Source of the DNA: DATLFI01 sp035524895 | GTDB taxonomy: Bacteria > Acidobacteriota > Thermoanaerobaculia > Multivoradales > Multivoraceae | Direction: 5' to 3' | Length of the DNA: 19,037 bases | Assembly (NCBI GenBank): GCA_035524895.1 | Contig: DATLFI010000314.1 | Location: forward strand, 1-19,037 | Shown: piece after piece, positions 13,348 through 19,037 of the stretch | Layout of the letters: every line of letters begins with the position of its first letter | Position numbering within the stretch: the first letter of the stretch is position 1 | Translations under genes and position numbers: made by a program | Notes under the pieces: model-generated | Told to the model about the DNA's origin: nothing | Database searches by the model: none | The model's input: the letters and a program-made list of their open reading frames with translations, nothing else

Positions 13348-14793
13348 TCAGCGGCGCCGCCAGAGCGTACCGCCGGACGTGTCCTCGAGCACGATGCCCA
13401 GCTCCGACAGCTGTTCGCGGATCCGATCGGCGCTCGCGAAGTCCCGACCCTGACGGGCCGCGGTCCGGCGGGCGACGAGGCTCTCGATCTCCTGATCGCA
13501 GGGGCCCGCCCCGGAGGTGGCGGCAGGCGTGACGCCGAGAGCTCTTTGGCGCCACGCCTCGGCATCGAGCACCTGGAGGACCGAGTCGATCGTGCAGAGC
13601 GAGGCTCGTACCGCCTCGCGTTCGCCCGCCGTCACTCCCCCTTCGACGCGGCGGTTGACCTCCTTGACCAGACCGAACAGCTCACCCAGGGCACCCGAGA
13701 CGTTGAGGTCGTCGCCGAGCTGCTCGCGGACGCCCGCCACCGCCGCCGCGGACCTGGTCACGAGGTCGCCACTCTCCGGGACCGTTGCCAAGAGCGGCGC
13801 GTGATCGAGCCGGAACTTCATCTCGTCCAGCCGGCGGAGGGCTGAGCTCGCGTGCTCGAGGGACTCGGCGGTGAAGTTCAGCCGCTGCCGGTAGTGGACC
13901 GACACGAGGGCGTAGCGCACTGCTCGCGGGTCGGCGCCCCGCTCGAGCAGGTCCGAGAGGCGATACTGGTTGCCGAGCGACTTCGACATCTTCTCGCCGT
14001 CGACCAGGAGATGCTCCGAATGCAGCCAGTAGTGAACGAACGGGTGGCCCGAGAAGCACTCGCTCTGCGCGATCTCGTTCTCGTGGTGAGGAAAGATGTT
14101 GTCCACGCCGCCGCAATGGATATCCAAGGTGTCCCCGAGCAGAGCCCGACTCATCGCCGAGCACTCGATGTGCCAGCCCGGTCGGCCCGGCCCCCAGGGT
14201 GACTCCCACGACGGCTCGCCGGGCTTGGTCGCCTTCCAAAGCACGAAGTCGCGCACGTCGTCCTTGCCGTACTCGTCGTCGGCGACACGCTCACCTTGGC
14301 GGACTTGGCAGAGGTCGATACCGGATAACCGCCCGTAGGCAGGGAAGCGCGCGACATGGAAGAAGACCGAGCCGTCGACCTCGTAGGCGTGGCCGGAGCG
14401 CACCAGCGCGCCGATCATCTCGATCATCTGCGGCACGAATGCTGTCGCTCGCGGGTAGTGCTCGGCGCGAGCAATTCCGAGGAGGCTCAGATCTCGAAAG
14501 AACGCATCGATGTAGGGCGCCGTGAGCTCGTCGATCGATAGGCCTCGCTCCCGCGCCTTGGCGATGATCTTGTCCTCGACGTCGGTGAGGTTCATGACCT
14601 GGACGACGCGATAGCCGAAGAGCTCGAGCGTCCGGCGCAGCAGGTCCTCGAACACGAAGGTTCGGAGGTTGCCGATATGCGGTTCGTCGTAGACGGTGGG
14701 CCCGCACGTATAGAGGCAAGCCTCGCCCGCTTGCATCGGCGCGAACGTCTCGAGCCGCCGCCCGAGCGTGTTGAACAAGCGCAGGTCCGACAT
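13348..14793 (-). CDS. cysS: Cysteinyl-tRNA synthetase
   Basis: CysS charges tRNA-Cys with cysteine in the cytosol. The zinc ligands expected from E. coli CysS are all present at an offset of two: C30 in YTCGPTVYD, C211 in WHIECSAMS, H236 and E240 in FPHHENEIAQS. The class I signatures are HIGN (39-42) and KMSKS (268-272). The C-terminal DALR-like helical region and the basic tail ending WRRR are present. At 481 residues it is slightly longer than the E. coli enzyme. ATG at 14791-14793 precedes the conserved LRLFNTLGRRLETF. The open frame continues upstream but overlaps def and is not family-like. It is 49 nt downstream of def and 47 nt upstream of yraN, and a tRNA-Cys gene lies about 770 nt further on. 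Confidence 0.97.
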   Translation of the reverse strand: MSDLRLFNTLGRRLETFAPMQAGEACLYTCGPTVYDEPHIGNLRTFVFEDLLRRTLELFGYRVVQVMNLTDVEDKIIAKARERGLSIDELTAPYIDAFFRDLSLLGIARAEHYPRATAFVPQMIEMIGALVRSGHAYEVDGSVFFHVARFPAYGRLSGIDLCQVRQGERVADDEYGKDDVRDFVLWKATKPGEPSWESPWGPGRPGWHIECSAMSRALLGDTLDIHCGGVDNIFPHHENEIAQSECFSGHPFVHYWLHSEHLLVDGEKMSKSLGNQYRLSDLLERGADPRAVRYALVSVHYRQRLNFTAESLEHASSALRRLDEMKFRLDHAPLLATVPESGDLVTRSAAAVAGVREQLGDDLNVSGALGELFGLVKEVNRRVEGGVTAGEREAVRASLCTIDSVLQVLDAEAWRQRALGVTPAATSGAGPCDQEIESLVARRTAARQGRDFASADRIREQLSELGIVLEDTSGGTLWRRR

Positions 14794-14842
14794 CGCGGCG
14801 GAGCTTAGCCCGCCCTTCGGCGTGCGGCCAGGCGCGGCCGCA

Positions 14843-15346
14843 TCACGGCTGACCGAGACGATCGAGGTGACGCTTGGCGCGCTCGCGGCGCAGCCCGCGC
14901 AGGTAATCAACGAACAGCACTCCATCGAGGTGGTCCATCTCGTGCTGGATTGCTCGCGCCAGTAGACCTTGGGCCGCCACCTCGTACGCCTCGCCGCGGC
15001 CGTCTCGCGCGCTCACCAACACCGTGGACGCTCGGCTTACTTTCTCGGTGAAGTCCGGGATCGAGAGACAGCCCTCGCCGTCGTCCTCGCGGCCGTCGCT
15101 CTCCCGCAACACGGGGTTTACCAACACCAGCACCTGCTCGGGGTCCTCTCCCACCGAAAGGTCGACCACCGCGACTCGCTGCTCGACACCCACCTGAGAC
15201 GCGGCGAGCCCGATACCGGGCGCGGCGTGCATGGTCGCGACCATGTCGGTGACCAGACGCTCGAGCTGAGCATCGAAGCTGACGACCTCGATGCAGCGAG
15301 TGCGAAGCACCGGGTCCGGGTAGAGACGAATGGGCAGGATCGCCAT
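14843..15346 (-). CDS. def: Peptide deformylase
   Basis: Def removes the formyl group from the N-terminal methionine of new proteins. All three metal and active-site motifs are present in the 167 residues: GIGLAASQ (44-51), EGCLS with C93, and QHEMDH with H135, E136 and H139. The start MAILPIRLYPDPVLR is typical. ATG at 15344-15346 has AAGGAG 9 nt upstream, so the slightly longer upstream frame is rejected. It is followed by cysS after 49 nt and preceded by the TPR/cNMP-binding gene. The usual partner fmt is not in the window. Confidence 0.96.
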   Translation of the reverse strand: MAILPIRLYPDPVLRTRCIEVVSFDAQLERLVTDMVATMHAAPGIGLAASQVGVEQRVAVVDLSVGEDPEQVLVLVNPVLRESDGREDDGEGCLSIPDFTEKVSRASTVLVSARDGRGEAYEVAAQGLLARAIQHEMDHLDGVLFVDYLRGLRRERAKRHLDRLGQP

Positions 15347-15429
15347 GCAGCAGAACTCCTTGCTCGAGAGGCTCGAACCTAACAAGTGGCCGGAATTGCT
15401 GCCTGCGGCTCCGACTCGGCTCGGCGGTC

Positions 15430-16296
15430 TCAGCGAGGCTGACGCACTCGAGTCAGGCGCTCTCCGAGGATGGCGTCCCGGCCCTGGGAGCGGAGGGCAT
15501 CGAGCAGTCCGCGCGGATCGACGTTGCCGTGAAGCGCGCGCTCGAGCCCTGCACGATCGAGACGGAGCATCGTGGTCGCTTTCGTTGTCCGATACAGCAC
15601 CTTCCAGGGCTCCAGACTCAGCAACGCGGCCTCGCCGAAGATGTCGCCATTGGTGTAGACGGCCAGATCGACCTCGCCAGCTTGGCCCGGTACCACGGCT
15701 TCGATCTCGCCAGGTCCGACGATGTACAGCTCGGGGACGCGGTCACCCGGCCGTCGGAGCGCCTCCTTGGTGCCGATCTTCACCACCTCGAGCTGCGAGA
15801 AGAGACGCCGCACGTGGGTGACTGGAAACCGGCTAGGAAAGTCGCTGTCCTCGATTCGCTTCCAGATCGTCTCGAGCTCCAGCGTTGCGCCTTCGCCGCG
15901 CGACTCGGCTCCCTCGCGAAGCCCCTCGAGAGCCTCGCGACGGACCTGTTGCAGCAGCTTCGAGTACTCGACCCGCTGGAGTCGCTTCTTCACGCTTCCG
16001 TTGTCTGGCTGAAGCCTGCTCGCTTTCACCAGCAGCGCCGCCGCCTTGTCGAAGAAGCCGTCGTCCAGGTAGGTGTCCGCGGTGTGCACGTAGTGATCGA
16101 CAGCCTCCGCGCGACGGCCCTGGAGGCCGAGCACGTCGCCCAACTGCGCCCTGGCGTGACGATCGCCTTGCGCCACCTTGAGTCTCGCGAGAAGCCGAGC
16201 CTCCGCGTCACTCAGGCGGCCGAGCACGATGAGGTCGTCGATCGTGCGCTCCTCCAGGGCTCCCGATCCGACGCGCTTGAGCCACTTCCTCAGCAA
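15430..16296 (-). CDS. TPR and cyclic-nucleotide-binding domain protein
   Basis: This 288-residue protein has a helical N-terminus with tetratricopeptide-like repeats at about 45-105 (ARAQLGDVLGLQGRRAEAVDHY, then a second AAALLVKASRLQPDNG). A linker and a cNMP-binding beta-roll at about 165-265 follow. The phosphate-binding cassette region reads GDIFGEAALL (217-226), with R236 as the likely phosphate-contacting Arg (YRTTKATTML). No DNA-binding helix-turn-helix or transmembrane segment follows the domain, so it is not a CRP-type regulator. TTG at 16294-16296 is the likely start, with GGAGG 10 nt and AGGG 4 nt upstream. The product probably senses a nucleotide and acts through protein contacts via the TPR part; this is inference. 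It is first in a cluster with def, cysS and yraN. Confidence 0.85.
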   Translation of the reverse strand: MLRKWLKRVGSGALEERTIDDLIVLGRLSDAEARLLARLKVAQGDRHARAQLGDVLGLQGRRAEAVDHYVHTADTYLDDGFFDKAAALLVKASRLQPDNGSVKKRLQRVEYSKLLQQVRREALEGLREGAESRGEGATLELETIWKRIEDSDFPSRFPVTHVRRLFSQLEVVKIGTKEALRRPGDRVPELYIVGPGEIEAVVPGQAGEVDLAVYTNGDIFGEAALLSLEPWKVLYRTTKATTMLRLDRAGLERALHGNVDPRGLLDALRSQGRDAILGERLTRVRQPR

Positions 16297-16764
16297 CGAA
16301 CCCTACCCTCCGGCGTGGCATGGACCACGACGCTGAAGACCTCCGGCGGTGCCCACCCGCCCTTCCCCGGAGCCTCGTCCCGTGGCGTCGCTCAACAGAC
16401 TGGGCTGCCCGTGTCGCATGGTAGCGATGACGTTGGCCCTGTCGACGCGCTCTCCAGAACACCCCGAGCGGGCTCCCAGCCTAGCAAACCGCAACGGCGG
16501 GCTGGGCTGCTCGAAGCGCTCCTGAGCTTAGAGCGGAACGTCAGCAGAAGTGGACAGTGCGCGGCTCCAGGAGGACACCCGAGCTCCGCATGCGGAGGCC
16601 GAATGCCAGCTCTCGCTCCCCATGCGTCCCCAGAACACTCGACTACCAACGACTTCTCGCACGTGAAAGTCGCTGGTACGCGGCTTGCTCTGGATGTGTT
16701 CGAGTCTGACATCATCGGGCGTCGGCAGTCGGCGTCTTTGGACCCGTCGGACTCGGGGAAGACC
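16297..16764. other. Divergent non-coding interval
   Basis: No gene is supported in these 468 bp, which separate the leftward TPR/cNMP gene from the rightward FecR-domain gene. The stretch holds a 7-bp stem CCCAGCC / GGCTGGG around 16475-16510 and a better hairpin at 16644-16678. I found no convincing promoter for either side. Confidence 0.4.
16644..16678 (+). promoter_or_regulatory. Hairpin in the leader of the FecR-domain gene
   Basis: TACCA-A-CGACTT pairs with AAGTCG-C-TGGTA around an 11-nt loop: 11 of 12 pairs, with one A-C mismatch. It ends 86 nt before the ATG. It may be a leader structure or a protein site; the loop contains CACGTG. Confidence 0.4.
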
Positions 16765-19037
16765 ATGAACACGCTCGCAAAGGAATCTCGCTCTCGTCAC
16801 CGCCGACCCCGGCTCGTCCAGGGCGTGTGGTTCTCGATCGTGCTCGCGGCAGGAGGCGGAGCCGCCTTCGCCGAGCAGGAACGCTATACGTACTTCCGAT
16901 CGCTCGAGGGGCCTGCCGATCTGACCTCGCAGGACGGCGCACGCGCCGAGGCCGAGGCCAACTACCCCATCCTGGCCGGCGACCGGCTCCAACTCGGGGC
17001 CAACGGCCGGGCCGATGTCCTGCTTGCGGACGGTAGCCAGCTCACGGTAGACGGGGGCTCCGAGTTGGTGTTCGACGACCTCGCCTTCTCCGCCGACGGA
17101 CCGGCGAAGGGCAACGTTCTCCGATTGCTGGCAGGACGCATCTATCTCGATTCTCATGGCGGCTGGCGCGGGGATCACGATCAGCCCGTCGTCGACACGC
17201 AGAACGCTCGCGTGTACCTGCAGGCCGATGGCGTGTACGTGGTCACGGCCAGCGAGCGCGGTTACACCGAGGTGACCGTCCGAGACGGTTTCGCCGAGGT
17301 CGTCGACCAGCGCGGCTCGTCGATCGCGCGCGCGGGCGAGTCTGTGGAGGTCACCGGAGACCAGGACCCACGAGCCCAGGTCCTCGCAGCACGTTCCGAG
17401 ACCGCGGTAGAGGCTTGGGCGCGGGAGCAGGAGGCGCGGCACGGACGCGGCAGCGATCCCAACCTGGAGCAGCCGCTCGAGTCGACGGCGACCCTCGCCG
17501 ACCATGGAGATTGGCTCGAGATCGACAGCCGAAGAGCATGGCGGCCCTACGTGAGCGTCAAGACCTGGCGCCCGTACAACAACGGCAGGTGGGCACACAC
17601 GCCCCGTGGGCTCTACTGGGTGTCCTCGGATCCGTGGTCTCCCGTGGTGTACCACTACGGGTCCTGGGAGTACGACCTGTACCACGGCTGGATCTGGTAC
17701 CCCGGCTACTCCTGGCGTCCGGCGCACGTCTACTGGTACTGGGGACCGAGCTACACCGCCTGGGTGCCGATCGGCTACTACTCGAGGCACTACCGCGGGT
17801 TCTACCCGGGCTACGGACTGCGCTACGGGGTCTACGGCTGGGTGGGCGGTCGCTGGGATCCGTTCTACGACTGGACGTTCTGCCCTTCGGCCTACCTTCG
17901 CCACCGGCGGCCGCACCACTACTACCGTTCCGGGCGTGACTTCGCGCATCACGGCAGGCTGGATCGCGGCATCCTGACCACCGACACCGGCTACCTCGGT
18001 CGTGACCAGTGGCATCGCCCGGAGCTAGTACGGGTGGCGCTCGAGCGCGGTTGGCAGTCCGATCGAGGGGGCGAGCTTCCCGACGTCAGCCCGTTCGTCG
18101 ATCGTCGGGGTCAGCTCCCGGAGAACGTGGCCCGTCAGGTGCTGCTCAAGCCGAACCCCACCAGCCGCGGTTTCGACGAGCGAGTCGCCGCGGTGCTGCC
18201 CCGCAGCGGGCGAGGCGCCGGCGCGGGGACGGAAACCGCTGCCGGATCCGGCACGCGCCAGGGTCTCGGTGGCCAGGAAGCCGCGTCGCCGGCAGCCGGC
18301 GTGGATCGGAGGATCCAGAGCCGTCCGGGCGAGGTGGACGGTAGCCGGCCCGCACGTGCCGTCTCGGTTGACCAGACCGCGCCTCGCAGTGCAGCGGGCA
18401 CGCGGCCGACCGTCTCGCGCGAGGGCGCAGGCCAGCCACAGCCGGGCTCCGTCTCCAGGTCCGGCTCGGGGCAGCTCGAGCGTGGCGCTCCTAGCGTGAC
18501 TCGCACGGCGGTACCCCGCGATCGGCCGGATCCTGGTTCCTCGACAGACCGCCGGACCAGTGTCCAGCGGGCACCGGTGCCCCGAGCCGATGCGACTCCC
18601 GCTCCAGCGACACCTGTGTCGCGGCCGGGCGTCACGCGGCAGGGTGTCGACACCCCGCGCGAGCCAGCTCGCCGCGTGCTCGACGGTATTCGAGGCCGCA
18701 GCCGGCCTAGCAGCGGAGGGGGCGAAGTCAGCTCTTCGGCTGCGCGCCCGACGGTCCAGCGGAGCCCGGTTCCCCGATCCGGGGTGTCTCCGGCTACGCC
18801 CCGAGCGCCCAGCAGCACCGGGGCACGCCAGCCAGTGAGCCGGCCCTCGGCGGGCGCAGGCAACGAAGCCTCGCGACGGCCGGTGGCGACGACTCCACCA
18901 TCGCGCTCCAGCAACGCGGCACGCCAAAGCTCGGCTAGCGGCCGAGCCCCCGTGCGGCGATCACCCGTGGCGACCCCGCCTTCTGCGACCAGGCCCAGCA
19001 GCTCGGCCAGCAGCGCCGCGCGCCAACCGGTGAGGAC
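16765..19037 (+). CDS. Secreted FecR-domain protein with Trp/Tyr-rich module and disordered basic tail (3' end missing)
   Basis: The frame is open for 757 codons to the window edge. Residues 1-36 look like a signal peptide with a basic n-region (RHRRPR) and cleavage after AFA. A FecR-like domain follows at about 45-195, with YPILAGDRLQLGANGRADVLLADGS, VLRLLAGRIYLD and YTEVTVRDGFAEVV. Residues about 250-390 are extremely rich in Trp, Tyr, Gly and Pro, for example YHYGSWEYDLYHGWIWYPG and YGWVGGRWDPFYDW. This resembles the DUF6600-type module seen with FecR domains in Acidobacteriota. From about 480 on, the chain is low-complexity Ser/Pro/Ala/Arg with imperfect repeats. ATG at 16765 has GGGGAAG 4 nt upstream. 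It is probably periplasmic or exported. The function is not known; FecR domains elsewhere act in sigma/anti-sigma signalling, but no sigma factor gene is visible here. Confidence 0.85.
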   Translation, partial: MNTLAKESRSRHRRPRLVQGVWFSIVLAAGGGAAFAEQERYTYFRSLEGPADLTSQDGARAEAEANYPILAGDRLQLGANGRADVLLADGSQLTVDGGSELVFDDLAFSADGPAKGNVLRLLAGRIYLDSHGGWRGDHDQPVVDTQNARVYLQADGVYVVTASERGYTEVTVRDGFAEVVDQRGSSIARAGESVEVTGDQDPRAQVLAARSETAVEAWAREQEARHGRGSDPNLEQPLESTATLADHGDWLEIDSRRAWRPYVSVKTWRPYNNGRWAHTPRGLYWVSSDPWSPVVYHYGSWEYDLYHGWIWYPGYSWRPAHVYWYWGPSYTAWVPIGYYSRHYRGFYPGYGLRYGVYGWVGGRWDPFYDWTFCPSAYLRHRRPHHYYRSGRDFAHHGRLDRGILTTDTGYLGRDQWHRPELVRVALERGWQSDRGGELPDVSPFVDRRGQLPENVARQVLLKPNPTSRGFDERVAAVLPRSGRGAGAGTETAAGSGTRQGLGGQEAASPAAGVDRRIQSRPGEVDGSRPARAVSVDQTAPRSAAGTRPTVSREGAGQPQPGSVSRSGSGQLERGAPSVTRTAVPRDRPDPGSSTDRRTSVQRAPVPRADATPAPATPVSRPGVTRQGVDTPREPARRVLDGIRGRSRPSSGGGEVSSSAARPTVQRSPVPRSGVSPATPRAPSSTGARQPVSRPSAGAGNEASRRPVATTPPSRSSNAARQSSASGRAPVRRSPVATPPSATRPSSSASSAARQPVR
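18562..19037 (+). repeat. Imperfect Ser/Pro/Arg repeats in the tail of the FecR-domain protein
   Basis: VQRAPVPR (18562-18585) and VQRSPVPR (18754-18777) recur 192 nt apart. PVATTPPS (from 18880) and PVATPPS (from 18964) recur 84 nt apart, each followed by a Ser-rich stretch and AARQ. Codons differ between copies, so these are diverged protein repeats and not recent DNA duplications. Confidence 0.55.

Noticed and set aside
18025..18927. Leftward 300-codon open frame at the right end
   Set aside because: Antisense to the low-complexity tail of the FecR-domain protein; the plus-strand frame is continuous from a signal peptide and has recognisable domains.
1..19037. CRISPR arrays, insertion sequences, prophage or attachment sites near the four tRNA genes
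   Set aside because: No spaced direct-repeat array, transposase, integrase or duplicated tRNA 3' end was found; every long frame with homology is a housekeeping or chromosomal gene.

Overview
This 19 kb window is GC-rich bacterial chromosome, densely coded, with no sign of phage, insertion sequences or CRISPR. The gene set is mostly housekeeping. The organism looks like an Acidobacteriota-type or deltaproteobacterial-type Gram-negative. The reasons are a CarD/CdnL regulator, a TolC-family outer-membrane protein, a FecR-type protein with a Trp/Tyr-rich module, and a TPR plus cyclic-nucleotide-binding protein. No 16S is present, so this assignment is an inference. At least five genes appear to start with TTG behind a good Shine-Dalgarno sequence.

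Layout from left to right. Bases 1-327 hold the 5' part of a leftward carD, with a strong sigma70-like promoter at 543-571. A rightward tRNA-Leu(CAA) follows at 761-847. Leftward genes are a tolC-family gene (924-2648) and a tight peptide cluster in the order pepA (M17 aminopeptidase) - dppD-like - dppF-like (6536 down to 2927). A divergent intergenic region with an operator-like palindrome and a Z-DNA-prone tract separates pepA from a rightward gene for a large protein. That protein has an unrecognised helical N-terminus and a degenerate class III nucleotidyl cyclase domain (6697-8721). Rightward purC follows (8817-9728).

Converging on purC is leftward dnaB-alr (12323 down to 9760), whose stop and start codons overlap. 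A rightward tRNA-Leu(UAA) sits only 30 bp upstream of dnaB and points away from it. To its right are leftward tRNA-Cys(GCA) and tRNA-Gly(GCC), then a leftward cluster transcribed in the order TPR/cNMP-binding protein - def - cysS - yraN. After a 468-bp gap a rightward FecR-domain protein runs off the window (16765-19037).

The parts form small functional groups. pepA-dppDF suggests peptide uptake and breakdown. dnaB-alr joins replication and cell-wall D-alanine supply. def-cysS-yraN with tRNA-Cys and tRNA-Gly is a translation and genome-maintenance block. The most unusual content is the degenerate cyclase protein, the TPR-cNMP-binding protein, the FecR/Trp-Tyr/disordered-tail protein, and several palindromes placed at start codons or in divergent promoters. 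I do not see a clear new multi-gene system.
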